A stretch of DNA of 64,000 nt from Zygnema cylindricum (taxonomy: Eukaryota; Streptophyta; Zygnematophyceae; Zygnematales; Zygnemataceae), in contig JBBHKE010003072.1 in the NCBI GenBank assembly GCA_037447655.1, positions 89,768-153,767 on the forward strand, in the 5' to 3' direction. The notes beneath the pieces were generated by a model, which saw only the letters and a program-made list of their open reading frames with translations, ran no database searches and was not told where the DNA came from. The position numbers and the translations under genes were made by a program. Below, piece by piece: positions 33,601 through 44,383 of this stretch (its first letter is position 1; each line of letters starts with the position of its first letter).

Positions 33601-36600
33601 TTTGAACTTTGTATAATATGATTCTCTGTTTTGCTAAATAATAACAATTGTTATTAACAAATTACCGGATTGGGACCGTTGTAACATCGGTTATGAAGAA
33701 AAGTATGGAAGAAATAAAAATTTATAAAACATCAGTTATATATATATAGAGAGAGAGGGGGAGGGGGGGAGGGGGGGAGGGAGGGAGGGAGGGAGAGAGA
33801 TCTGTATCAATAAAAAAAAACTATATATCGGATATCAGATATCAGATCTGTGCATAAAATGACTTAGAGGATCTATGAACTTGTGTCATTTGAAAACTCA
33901 AAAAACAAAAAAAAACTTGGGAACGTGTTATTTTTTGCGATTTTTGCAATCTCCGATGCAATTTCCATTCCACAGTATTCAAAGTGGCATTCAAAACCGT
34001 TTTCTTTTCGCGACTAATTCCCTCGTCTTTTTATGTTTTCTTCTTAAATTTGATAGAGGAATGTGACTAATTCCCTCTCCTTTTTATGTTTTCTTCTTAA
34101 AATTTGATAGACGAATGTGACTAATTCCCTCGTCTTTTTTTGTGTTCTTCTTAAAATTGATAGAGGAATGTGTCTAATGACCTCTTTTTTTTGTCTTTTT
34201 TGGGCAGCGGTCAGAAGGAGTTGGACTTTTTTTGGCCTCTGTGGCCATAGCAATTCCGGAGCTTGGGAAGCGAATGAAGGTACAAATACCATTTTTTCTC
34301 ATTTATATAGTAAATAAAATATAGTAATAATAATGTTGTATTTATATGTAGTCATTTTTTCTCTTTATTCTCTTTGTATTGAAGTCAAACACCGTTTCTT
34401 TCTTTTTCTCTTCGTTTTCTACTCCGAAGTCCAAAATACGTCAGGCAAAAAAACAATTACCATCTACTCTAATATCGACTTCCTTCCTTTTTCTCTTCGT
34501 TTTGTAGTCCGAGGTCTGAAATATCTGAAATACGTCAGTCTAAGTAATCACTATCAACTCTAATATTGACTTTTTGTGTATGATGATTATTTGTCGATAG
34601 GAAGCTCGGGGAGTAAGAGAACGAGGTGTACTTGCAGGAGGTCCTCAAATTTTTGCTTTGGATGAGAGTCTTGGAGAAGAAATTTCTAAGGAGTTGGCGT
34701 GGACTTCATATGCATTGCTTCGCAACTCAGCAGCAACAGCCGTGGTTTGTGTCCTTTTTTTCCTATTGTCTTGTCTTTTCTTGTCTTTTCTTGTCCTTTC
34801 TTGTCTTTTCTTGTCTTTTCTTGTCTTTTTGTCTTTTTGTCTTTTTCTCTTTTCTTGTCTTTTCTTATCTTTTCCTGTCTTTTCTTGTCTTTTCTTGTCT
34901 TTTTCTTGTCTTTTCTTCCCTCGTCTTGTTATCTCTTCTTGCGTCACCTATTCACGTCTCTTCTCCTCTCTTCTTTTCTTTGTCCCCTCTCTTCTCCCCT
35001 CATCCCGTCTCTTCTAGCCTTTTCACTTCTCATATCTTCTCGCCTCTTATCTCGTCTCGTCTCCTCTCCTGTCTTCTTGTCTCCTCGCCTCTCTTCTCTT
35101 CTCGTCTCCTTTCTTCTCGTCCTGTCTCTTCTCCCCTCATTCGTGTCTTCTAGCTTTTTCCTTTCAAACATCTTCTCGTCCCTCTTGTCCCTTCTCCACT
35201 CTTCTTGTCCCTTCTCCACTCTACTTGTCCCCTCCCAGCACTTTTCGTCTCTTCTTGTCTCTTGTCATCCCTTCTGGTCTCTCGTCGTCTCAATCATCTC
35301 TCCTCGTCTTTGTCTTTCCGTTTTTCTCTCCCCTTCGTGCTCGTCTCCTCTTATTTACTCTCGTATCGTCCTGTCCCGTTTCTTTCCATCACTTCTTCGT
35401 TTCTTTCTGTCCCGTTTCATTTTTTTTGTCATTTTTGGACTCGTCCCATCTCTTCTTGTCTCTTCTCGTCTCTTCTTGTCTTTTCTCGTCTCCTCCCGTC
35501 TCCTCTGTTGGAGAATTGTCCACTTTGGACTCCACACGTGTGTATCGCGCTGTAAGCTGGTTCGCCAGTGCGCCACTCATCGCCGTATAAATTCGGTATT
35601 TGGCGCTTGCGTACACATCGGCCGGGTAGCTCAGTTGGTAGAGCTAGTGTACGGTTTGCACAGGTCCCGGGTTCGATCCCCGGCTTGGCAATTTTCCAAA
35701 GTTAACACTTTGGCGCCCTAGCGATTAGTTGAATATCGCCGATTCTAACATTCTCGCCTCTTCTTGTCCCTTCTATTTCCTTCTTGCCTTTTCACTTCTC
35801 ATGTCCTCTAGTCTCTTTTCTTCTTGTCTCTTCTCGTCCCCTCCAGTCTCTTCCCGTCTCTCTCTTCTCGTCTCTTCCCTTGATTCCCATGTCTTCTCTC
35901 TGTCCTCATCTCTCATCTTTCCTCATCTCTTGCCGTCCCTTATGGTCTCTCCTCGTCTCACTCGTCTTGCCTCGTCTTCAACTTTTCTCGTCTCTTCCTG
36001 GGTCTTTTTATCTTGTCTCTTTCCATCTCTTCTCGTCCCTACTCGTACCTTCCCATCTCTTCTCGCCTCATCTTGTCCTGTCTCTTTCCGTCTCTTCTCA
36101 TCTTTTCTCCTCTCGCCTCGTCTCCCACTTGTCTCCTCTCATCCTCTCTCGTCTCCTCTCATCTTCTCTCGTCTCTTCTCGTCTCTTCTCGTCTCTTCTC
36201 ATCTCTTCTCTTCTCATCCCACCCTGTCTTGCTTTTGTCATTTAGTTCAACCCTGTGGTAAGGATATTGCTGGGATTTGCTTATTGTAAACCAATCAAGA
36301 TCAATTAGTCTCGATATTGACATATCAAGCTATATTTCTACCAAACATTTGAGAAAAACATTTGCCATTGTTTTTGCTTTTGTGAGGCTATACTTTTATT
36401 GCTTTTTTAATAGGTGTAAAATACAAAACAATTGTTTGTTTTGTATATAAATATGAATGTAAATAAAGCTCTTACCAAAATGAAAACGATTGATTGTTGG
36501 CGAGAAATAGACTGATTGTAAGAATCTGTCATTGGGCACTTTGTCAAAAAAACAAAAAAAAAGTTTTTTGAAAGAATCTGTGGTATGAAATAACTGATGG

Positions 36601-37874
36601 GAATCATTTGATTCTGTGTCTTTTTATTTCATTTATCTCATAATTTACTATTTCTCCATCCTTTCTTGGTGTACTTTTCGCGTTTCTGTTTTTTCTTTAT
36701 ATCTTTCTCTCTCTCTCTTTCCCTCTATTTCTACTCTCTATTTCTTTCACTCGCTTTTTCTCTTTCTTACTCGTTCTCTTTACTTTCTTTTCCTTTCTTA
36801 TAACGGTTTTTTAGGGTTTTTTTCTTCCTTATAATATTTTTTCTCTATTGGATGACATTCAGATGATTTACTCGGAAGAACTCGGTTTCGTCTGTATTCG
36901 AGGATTTCTCACCGGATCTCTCTCTCTCTCTCCCTCTCTCCCCCTCAATAGCTCGACCAAAAAAAAGGATATTCTTAAGGAATACACAAGAGCGATGAAA
37001 AAAGTTTTGGAGACTTCAAATGCTCTCCGGAAAGTCATTTTAGGAGAGGGAGAGAGAGAGGCATTATATATTCCAGAAGGTAACAAAAATACAATATTTT
37101 GTAATATCTTTAAAATGATCCACACTATTTATGAACAGATTTCAATTAGTGGGTTTTTTCAGAAGGAAAACATTGGTCGTTTTATTACATTGGAGTTAGC
37201 GTGGAAGTCGATTTTGAAAGGATGGTAGCAAATTTAGTGTGCATCCCTGTCCCTCTCCCTATCCCTCGCCTGTTTCGTCTTCCTCTCCCTCTCCCTATCC
37301 CTCGCCTGTTTCGTCTTCCTCTCCCTCTCCCTCTCCCTCTCCCTCTCCCCCTCCCTCTCCCTCTCTCTCCCCCTCCCTCCCCCGCTTCTCCCTCCCCCTC
37401 TCCCCCTGCCTCCCTTCCCTTCCCTCCCCCTTCCTTCCCTCCCCCTCCCCCTCTCCCTCCCTATTTTAGTTTCTGTTTTCTTTTTTGTTCTCGTTTTTGT
37501 TTTCTTGTTTTGGCTATTCTGAGAAAAAATCGCTTCTTTTCGTTTTTTTCACCGTTTTTTCCGTTTTTAATTGGTTGGAAATTTCAGGCGGGCAGCAGTG
37601 GGAATTTTTGCCACGTGACGCGACATCAGTGCTCGTGCAGCCAATCAGAATGGACTACGAAGGAAATTCCAAAGGAGGAGAAAAAGGAGGTGGAAAAGGA
37701 GGGGAAGGAGGAAGGGAAGGAAGAGGAGCTTTAATACTTATTTCTCCTCAACCACGAGCTTGGGGCAGTAAAGATCAAATATGGGTCGATTCTCTCGCTA
37801 AAAAGTTAGGAAGTACACTAGTACTTTATGATAGTACAAGTGTGCCGGAAAGTACGTTGGTAGAAACAGGTTAG
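30687..37874 (+). CDS. CCB2: CCB2-like cytochrome b6 heme ci attachment factor, 6 exons
   Basis: Exons 30687-30987, 32616-32692, 34208-34279, 34601-34744, 36863-37079 and 37588-37874 have GT-AG borders and close in frame (1098 nt, 365 aa). Exon 1 is a Ser/Arg-rich plastid transit peptide ending in VELAVFRFTL, a CCB2 landmark. Exons 2 and 3 encode two membrane segments (VIGLVAGILIILNHIL; GVGLFLASVAIAIPEL). Exons 4 to 6 carry the DUF2930-type domain: LGEEISKELAWTSYALLRN, SEELGFVCIRG, EALYIPEGGGQQWEFLPRD, SVLVQPI, ALILISPQPRAWGSKDQIWV, DSLAKKLGS. CCB2 works with CCB4 in the thylakoid membrane in covalent attachment of heme ci to cytochrome b6. Odd points: low-complexity inserts (a Ser/Leu run at about 36917-36952 and a Gly/Glu/Lys run at 37674-37730), and fewer residues between exons 1 and 2 than in relatives as I recall them, so a small exon may be missed. 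Left edge of exon 2 is the weakest. Confidence 0.82.
31660..31860. repeat. TTACTTATATTAC-type degenerate array in CCB2 intron 1
   Basis: Many variants of TTACTTAT/ATTACTTATTAC. Low-complexity intronic sequence. Confidence 0.75.
32157..32590. repeat. Purine-rich then pyrimidine-rich block in CCB2 intron 1
   Basis: 32157-32380 is almost all A/G on the plus strand (GGGAAAGGGAGGAGAATGGA style). 32395-32590 is almost all C/T. The two halves are roughly complementary in composition and could pair or form triplex DNA. The second half ends 25 bp before exon 2 and may serve as its polypyrimidine tract. Confidence 0.7.
33095..33365. repeat. Degenerate 18 to 20-bp tandem array in CCB2 intron 2
   Basis: Recurring GGAAAACTGGACCAAAATTT and variants (TTGGACCAAAACTT, ACTGGAACTTAAAACTTGG). 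The 86-aa frame across it comes from the repeat. Confidence 0.75.
33738..33805. repeat. GA/G-rich microsatellite
   Basis: TATATATATAGAGAGAGAGG runs into GGGGAGGGGGGGAGGGAGGG-type sequence in CCB2 intron 2. Confidence 0.85.
34010..34180. repeat. 54-bp tandem repeat next to CCB2 exon 3
   Basis: Three and a half copies of a unit containing GACTAATTCCCTCGTCTTTT and AAATTTGATAGAGGAAT. The last copy ends about 30 bp before the exon 3 acceptor (34207), whose T-rich tract resembles the repeat. Confidence 0.85.
35506..35750 (+). mobile_element. 245-bp solo-LTR-like insertion with tRNA-like core
   Basis: This block of normal base composition sits sharply inside the polypyrimidine tract. It starts TGTTGGAGAATTGTCC and ends GATTCTAACA, i.e. 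TG...CA with short inverted ends (TGTTGGA/TCTAACA), as LTRs have. The flanking pentamers TCCTC (35501-35505) and TTCTC (35751-35755) match at 4 of 5. It contains a TATAAATT at 35586 and the tRNA-like segment 35620-35691. It could be a solo LTR of a miniature retroelement (TRIM), or less likely a SINE. Confidence 0.65.
35620..35691 (+). tRNA. tRNA-like sequence, probably not a functional tRNA
   Basis: It has a perfect A box TAGCTCAGTTGG, B box GGTTCGATCC, a D stem GCTC/GAGC, a T stem CCGGG/CCCGG and a T run (TTTT, 35692-35695) directly downstream. As a tRNA it is flawed: acceptor pair 1-72 is G-A, acceptor pairs 5 and 6 are G-U, anticodon stem pair 27-43 is A-A, and the loop ACGGTTT has C instead of U at position 33 (nominal anticodon GGT). 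It is more likely a retroelement-borne Pol III promoter than a decoding tRNA. Confidence 0.6.
37236..37465 (+). repeat. CCCTCT array in CCB2 intron 5
   Basis: (CCCTCT)n with embedded duplicates of ATCCCTCGCCTGTTTCGTCT. A second polypyrimidine stretch, upstream of the exon 6 acceptor at 37587. Confidence 0.85.
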
Positions 37875-38984
37875 AAGGCTTATTTTCGGGCTTATTTTTT
37901 TCATAAGAAGGTAAAATGTACAAAATTTTGAAAGCAAATTATAAAAAACTTGTCTCGGCATATTTTTCTTACTGTGTAGGAACGTAGTTTAGTTCGATAA
38001 AAATAATATTTTTAGGGTTTTTTTAGGTTCATTAGGGCCAGGAAAAGTTGTTGGTCAAAATTTGAAAGTTGATACTGTATATGCAAACCTGCTCTGTTTC
38101 AAAAAATTACATTCTCGGGTCTTTTCGATCAAAAAACAAATGGTTTTTTACTTGTTTTAGGTTTTGAAAATATGTGGTTATTTGTTTCCTTGGTTTACAA
38201 TCTTCACACCAAAATCCATGTTATTAAAATTCTTATTCGAGTATGGATTTGCAACGGAAAAATAAAATGTGCTTCAGGAAAATTAAGAAAAATCAAGGAA
38301 GATTAAACAAATGTTCCGGTCATCTTAATATTAGAATATGAATCTATACAAATTCAGGTTTGGGCAATGTTGCATAATAGTAATCTGTATCTAACTACAA
38401 ATTTATCTTTCGCGTAAAAGAATAAAGGCATTCTAATGCAGGTTTTCTTTTGTGAATCGCTATTGGTGTTAATAACTAATTAGTACGAGGACTGTTTTAG
38501 CAGTAAAAAATATATATTTCCGGTCCAGTTAACTTGGATGATTGTGAATAGTAATCATGATTAGTGCTAATAAAAAAACAACTATTATCAACATCATTTT
38601 ATGTTTAGAGGGCAAAAAAAACTGGGAAGTGATCCACGGTCGGTAGCTTCTAGCGTGAAGACTGGTAATTCAATCCAACGGTTTCTACCGTCTAACCACA
38701 AATTAGCATTAACAACACTATTTGTTACTTTCGTAAAGTCAATTCTTTTGCCGTTAAGAACCGCCCACATCATTTGGGTAGGAAATAGAACCAATAATAC
38801 CAAAGTAATCCTTATACTAATTGTTTTTCAATGTTAATATTTACTACGTAGTAAATGAGCATGGGAAAAACAGATGAAATAACAAAAATGAACAACGAAA
38901 ACAGAAAAAGAAACATCACTACAAACAAAAGTGGAAAAGATTGGTAATGCGGGCAAGTTTTTAATGGTTAGACGTCCGTCGGTT
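37875..38984. other. 3' flank of CCB2 and spacer with MITE ends
   Basis: A T-rich segment ending TTTTTTTAG at 38026 could be an alternative CCB2 acceptor, but the open frame after it resembles no CCB2 part. A TA-site MITE-like end (GTGAATCGCTATTGGTG) is at 38452. No gene recognised. Confidence 0.4.
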
Positions 38985-40025
38985 GTAATTCAATCGTAGG
39001 ACTTTATTAAAAAAGCACGGTGGTAAACCATTTGAGTACATAAGAAAAAAAAGGGGGGGGGGGGGGAGGAGGCAAAAACGGAACTGAAAATGTTGGTGGA
39101 ACCAAATAAAAAGGAAAAACAAGTTGAAAGAAAAAACTAACACACGAAATAAAGGCAAGCCAACAAAAGACATTGAAAGGACAAGAAGTGACAAAAACAA
39201 CAACAAAATAGCATTACCAAAACAAAACCTACCAGGCAAAACTTCAACACAACTACAAAACTACTAAAAGAAATCCCTTAGGCTCGACGGAGCACTCCAC
39301 GTCCACAATCCATAGTAACACTAGTAGATATAAAGAGGATACAGACTTGCACCCCCTGCAAAGCCAATAATACACGCTGGTGATAAAAAGAAGTAAAGAT
39401 CGAAGCACGAGGGCTCCCAAGGCCTGTCCTTTTGAAAGAATGTCGACCACCATAACTGAAAACTAATCAAAAGCAACTCTTACACAACCATACTATCTTG
39501 ACCACCATTGGAATAAAGTCGCACGTAACATCGTGGCGTGCATAGTCACGCCTCTTAGCGATGTCACACGCGGCTTCTCTAGCACGTAAAGTCGCTTAAC
39601 GAACGACTATAATTGAGACAGGCTTCGCCAAAGGAGTGTCACCAAAAATACCACGGTCACCGTCGAATAAAACACCGACAATCCGCGGTGAAGAAATAAC
39701 ATGTGAAACTTCCCGATGAACAGAATAGCCCCCTCATAGGCAATTCTCGCATAACGTCATGAATAGTGTTGTGGGCTTGAATGGACTCTCCTCTATGGAA
39801 GCAATGAAGCAAATGGACGCCACAATCGCACGAGCAAACGAGAGAGCCAAGTAATGTAACCAGGGAGGGTAAACCCAAACCATGCGACGATGGTGAGTTG
39901 AGAAGGGGTGAAATGCATAGTGGAGAGAATAAGTGTGGCCAAGCTCCGACATTAGTACGGGCAAGTGAAGAATCAAAGGTAAAAACCTTGAGAAGCTCAA
40001 ATCTAATGGCGACAACAACTTTATT
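38985..40025 (-). pseudogene. 5'-truncated copy of the non-LTR element (copy 2)
   Basis: The minus strand carries the same 3' end as 40528-43078: GGTTTACC then TTTTTTAATAAAGTC, and protein segments parallel to that copy (LRSLLLFITSVYYW against FQSLLLFIVNVFPW; GLPSLVTLLGSLVCSC against GLPHPPLLGSLVCSC). Several stops and frameshifts. Only the region after the RT core is present. Confidence 0.75.
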
Positions 40026-40527
40026 ATTAATTAATGCTTAGGCACACATAACAGACTTCGTAATAGGGGTGGAGAAAATTTGTGCATCCGCATAGGTTTG
40101 AAAGTAAAACATTGCTAGGGGAAGAAAGTGAAATCGTGTAGTGGCTAGTGGAGCATGAAACCTTAGATCTGAAGGTAAAACATTGCAATATTAAGAAAGT
40201 TAAATTTTGCAGTTTAACACTACGTGGGTATGCAAAAACATGTTAAAAAGTTACCAATATTTTTCACTCACATTAGAGTGTTATAACTTTGAATCTAATT
40301 TTCCACAGTCGTATCTTATTGCGATAAATAGAATAAATGTTCTTATCAACAATCTTTTATATCAATCATAGAAGTAGTCGTGGAAGCTAGTAATGGCATG
40401 TTGCGACCATGTGATATCCATTTTACTAATGGTGTAATTTTTCTACATTCATTAATGTTGATGTTAGTTTATGTCCACTTAGCATAATATAAGTGTCGCC
40501 ACCTCTTTAAACCCCACCATAGCTATT
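40026..40527. other. Spacer between two opposed non-LTR copies
   Basis: AT-rich, non-coding. It contains no obvious target duplication or shared sequence that would show how the two copies came to lie back to back. Confidence 0.4.
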
Positions 40528-43035
40528 TCGCGACGTTTTGCCTCCGAAATCTGGTGCTCGGGGTTTTTATATGTTTTCTCGGGGTTTTGATATGTTTTTT
40601 CGAGTTTGTTCCCTTATTGCGGCTGGCACTGTCCCTTCCCGTATTTGTGATCTCCTCACGGCCTCCCGCCTCGTAGTTGTCACCAAACCCAATGGGGGAA
40701 TCCGTCCTATTGCAGTGGGCGAGGTATTGTACCGATTGGTGGCCCGTGCATCCAACTCCAGCCCGCTTTCCATGATTATTTCTCTCCTCATCAGTTCGGA
40801 GTGGCAACCCGGGGGGGTTGAGAGGCCGTGGTCCACGGGATCTGGGCTTTGTTAGATGCCCATCCGGATTGGTTAGTGCTCCAGGTGGATGTTTTTAATG
40901 CCTTTAATACAGTGGATCGGAATGCCATTTTTTCGGAGCTTATGGCTCCATCTTCCCCGATTGTCCAGATATTTCTTTTTGTGAGAGCTTTTTATTCTCT
41001 AAGCAGTAGCCTCTCTTTCTCCACTGATGATGATTTGGTCCCACTTTCCTCCACGACTGGCACTCGTCAGGGTGATCCTCTTGGGGGGCATTTGTTTGCC
41101 CTAGCCCATTACCGTGCCCTTCGAGCTTCCGCAGGTGCTTATCCTTCTTGCCGCTTCCCTTCAGTTGCGGATGACACACACATTATTGGTCCTTCGGACC
41201 AAGTTATACCGACCTATAACTTTTTCAAGGCTCGCTTAGCCGAACTCAATCTTTCGGTCCAGCCCTCTAAGTGTGTTGTTTGGTCCCCACATCATATTCC
41301 TCCTCCTTTCACTCCCCCTCCTGGTTTTCAAACTCCTCCTCCTTCCGGAGGCATTCGTGTGTTGGGTGCTTGCTTGGTTTCGATCCATACGTCAAGACAT
41401 TCCTTGATTCCGCTCTTCAGACAGATTTATCCCATGTGGACGACCTTCCTCACCTTTAAGATCCCAAGGTGGCCTTTGCTCTTCTGACACGTTGTTTCCC
41501 TCACCGACCCTCCTACCTTACTCGAACTTCCCCTCTCACCCCATCCTTTGTGTCCTCACTTTCTACATTCGATGATCGCCTTATGGATGTCCTCAACACT
41601 TTGTTGGGCCGTGGAGCTTTTGATCGCGAGTTTGGGCCTGCGGCACGCATCCAAGCCTCTCTTCGTGTCTCGGCTGGTGGTTTGGGTTTACTCTCGACGC
41701 CGCGTGTTGCTCCGGCCGTCTATTTCGGGAGTTGGTGCCTTGTTGCTTCCACTATTGTCTCTCGTTTTATGGCCGAGGACACCCCTATTTTTGCGGCCGT
41801 GGTTCCCCGTGTTTTGGGTGTTGAGCTCGCCTTCCAGCGGTCCCTTTTGGATGCATCACGTTCTCTTAATCCGGCTGCTATCGAGGACATGCCGATTTTT
41901 TCCACTCTCGTTACGACATCAGTTGCGCGTGTTCAGGAATCCATTTTTGATCCGGTTGTCGCCGCTATTAAATCCGAGCTTATTCAGGCACTTCCTTCCA
42001 ATTCTTGCGTGCACGTTTTCTGTTTTGTGGCGGACCTGGCTTTGGAGCTTGGCTATTGGCCGTCCCTATCTTATCCACTCTTCGTTTCCACCCGGCTCAG
42101 TTCACCACGGCCCTTAGGATCCGGCTTGGCCTCCCTCACCCACCTTTGCTTGGCTCACTTGTTTGCTCCTGCAGCCACATTCTCGAGCTCGACGGGGTCC
42201 ATTTGCTTTGATTCTCCCTCGTGGGCGAGTTTATTCATGCGCACGACACGATTCGAGACACCATCGCTACTGTCGCTTCTGAGGGGGGATTTTTTGGTCG
42301 TCGCGAGGTCTCTCACATTATTCCTTCGCGTCCGATCGACCTTGTATTACTTGATGGTGTGCGTCGTACTTTGGTGGCATTGTTTTGACGAACCCTACCT
42401 CAACTCCAGTCGTCAACCAAGCGGCTCGGCATATGGGAGTTGCTGCCCGTGATGCAATTAAAAGGAAAGAGCGTGATTATGCCTATCTCGACACTATGGA
42501 TGGCTTCATTCCGATGGCGGTCGAGATACTTGGTTGTTTGGGTGTAGCTTTGGATGAGTTTTTCCGTACTTGTGGTCGGCGCTCGTTCGAGAGGCGAGGA
42601 CCTGGGAGCACTCCTGTTTCAGTCCTTACTTCTTTTTATCGTCAACGTTTTTCCGTGGCCCTACAACGGGTGTTGGCTTCTATATTACTTTGATCGTCTA
42701 TTGCCGTTATGGATCGATGGCGTGTTCCGAAACTTCCTCCTCGTGCTCCTCCGAGATTCGAGGACTTACGTGGTTGCTTTCCGTATATTTTTTGTTCTGT
42801 TGGGGGTTTTTTGCTACGTGTTAGTTTTTTCCTTTGATGTTTTGTTCGTTGGGTTTTGCTTTTTTCGGTGTTTTTTACTTCCTTGCCATCCTTTCGTATT
42901 TTCGTAGTTTTTGCCTTGATTTTCCCTTTTGTTTATTCCCTTGTTATGTGGTTTTTCAGTTTTAGCAATGCTACTTCTTTTTGTTCCTATGGACTCAGAT
43001 GGTTTACCATCACGCTTTTTAATAAAGTCGGCCCC

Positions 43036-43078
<43 letters not shown>
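40528..43078 (+). pseudogene. Non-LTR retrotransposon RT with C-terminal endonuclease-like tail
   Basis: The frame is broken by shifts near 40815, 41380 and 42270-42380. RT landmarks: RLVVVTKPNGGIRPIAVGEV, GIWALLDAHPDWLVLQVDVF then NAFNTVDRNAIFSEL (palm Asp), TGTRQGDPLGGHLFALAHYR, and VADDTHIIG where FADD/YADD is usual. Next come LNLSVQPSKCVVW and a long region (AARIQASLRVSAGGLGLLST). The tail IPSRPIDLVLLDGVRRTLVA, AARDAIKRKERDYAYLD and FIPMAVEILG resembles a PD-(D/E)XK nuclease tail of similar algal and oomycete RTs. The 3' UTR ends TTTTTAATAAAGTC and a (TA)n tail. The 5' end is probably truncated. It encodes no working enzyme now. Confidence 0.82.
43038..43078. repeat. (TA)n at the 3' end of the non-LTR element
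   Basis: About 18 TA units directly after the element's 3' UTR; either its microsatellite tail or its target. Confidence 0.9.
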
Positions 43079-43243
43079 TAAGTATATATTGATCAACCAA
43101 ACTTATTCACGACCATATTTTAATTATAAACGTTAGCGTATTTTAAATGTTATAGCATCTTAAGATGAACTGTTGGACCTTTTTTGCTTGTGAGAAAGTG
43201 TTATATTACAACACTTACTTAAAAGCAAAAAGTTAAAAATTAG

Positions 43244-43701
43244 TAGTGTTGTGTATCGGTAAGGATTTACCGATAACCATTTTGTCCCATTTTTTTGGCT
43301 TACCGATAATTGATAAATTGGCATGATATATCGGTATTGGTGTTATCACAATAAAAAATCCATACTATCGGTTTTTCATCGCGATAACACCGGTATCGAT
43401 AACTATCGGCGATAATTGTATGATTTTACGTATAATTATATGGATAGTTATCCGTACTATACTTCCGTCATATAAAGTATAGAACAGATTGTCATACATG
43501 GCATGCCACGCTATATACAGTAAAAAATGTAATATAATATATTATAAAGTACTATTATATAGCGTACTATGTTTTTTTCTACTTATCGCCGATAAGGAAT
43601 TTGTTGGTATCGGAGCAATATATCGGGACCCCTCAAAGTTCGATAACCGATAACTACCGGTGTCGGTTTTATTGCGATAATTTTATTGCGATACACTTTA
43701 C
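43244..43701. mobile_element. hAT-like MITE, diverged copy
   Basis: It starts TAGTGTTGTGTATCGGTAAG and has dense TATCGGCGATAA-like palindromes. The right end GCGATACACTTTAC is a decayed inverted repeat. Non-coding. Same family as 6192-7163. Confidence 0.7.
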
Positions 43702-43720
43702 TCAAAATTAGTACACAGTA

Positions 43721-44117
43721 CACCGTGAATCACTATTAGCGTCAATAACTCTAATTGCGGTACCCCGTTTTTTTACCCAAATTCTCAAATAGAATAAATA
43801 AAAACCCTTTAAAAAACAAATTAGAGTAAATGATTTCCCTCAAAACCCCCAAATTCCCAAATAGCGTAAATAACGCTAGTTGTTTCATTACGCTATCTAT
43901 TTCATTACGTTAATAGCGATTCACGGTATAGCGTTCATAACGCTATTTCGGCGCCCCCAAATTTTGACCAAAATTATGAAATATAATTATTAATTCTATT
44001 ATGGAAAACTCCAAATTCCCAATTATAGTCAATGAATTCCTTGAAAATCCCCAAATTCCCAACTAGTATTTTTTTTGAACCCTAATTATTTCATAACGCT
44101 AATAGCGATTCACGGTG
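43721..44117. mobile_element. TA-site MITE (397 bp), Tc1/mariner-like by target
   Basis: Ends CACCGTGAATCACTATTAGC and, inverted, CACCGTGAATCGCTATTAGC, flanked by TA on both sides (43719-43720; 44118-44119). An additional internal end (CGATTCACGGTATAGCG) at 43918 suggests a nested or rearranged copy. No transposase. Confidence 0.75.
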
Positions 44118-44124
44118 TACACCG

Positions 44125-44380
44125 TGTATCAGAGGTCGCAAACGGTCAACCGAAACCGTGACTGACCGTTAACCAATCGCACGCGCCAGCTGCGGAACGG
44201 ATTCGGTGGCCAAATTTGGGGTATGGATTCGTGCTTGACCCACGGTTACGATTGGTCAAGCAAAAAACGAAAAAAAAATGAAATTTTGCACTTTTTTTTT
44301 CCAACATTTTTGTCATTTGTACTTTTGGTATCGTGAAAGTACGTGACATCATGGTTAGCGTCGCAAATCTGACATTGTAC
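44125..44380. repeat. Dispersed repeat R3, copy 2
   Basis: Inverted relative of 17163-17433 (AGAGGTCGCAAACGGTCAAC ... GTTAGCGTCGCAAATCTGAC). Confidence 0.6.
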
Positions 44381-44383
44381 TAA

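Larger units (their letters stand above)
34745..36235 (+). repeat. 1.5-kb polypyrimidine tract in CCB2 intron 4
   Basis: From the donor at 34745 the plus strand is mostly C/T: first a TCTTTTCTTG decamer style, then TCTCGTCTCTTC/CTCGTCTCTTCT variants. It is interrupted only by the 245-bp insertion at 35506-35750. The 340-residue Ser/Leu/Phe frame over it is a composition artefact. Such a tract can form triplex DNA and gives a U/C-rich intron. Confidence 0.9.

Noticed and set aside
34010-34180. CRISPR-like array (regular repeats of 54 bp)
   Set aside because: Contiguous tandem repeats without unique spacers, in a eukaryotic intron.
34699-35721. 340-codon Ser/Leu/Phe-rich open frame (with parallel frames to 36289)
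   Set aside because: It arises from C/T-only repeat sequence, overlaps a CCB2 intron and the tRNA-like insertion, and has no domain.
37998-38160. Seventh CCB2 exon after TTTTTTTAG at 38026
   Set aside because: The frame resembles no CCB2 tail, and the in-frame stop at 37872 gives the expected C-terminus.
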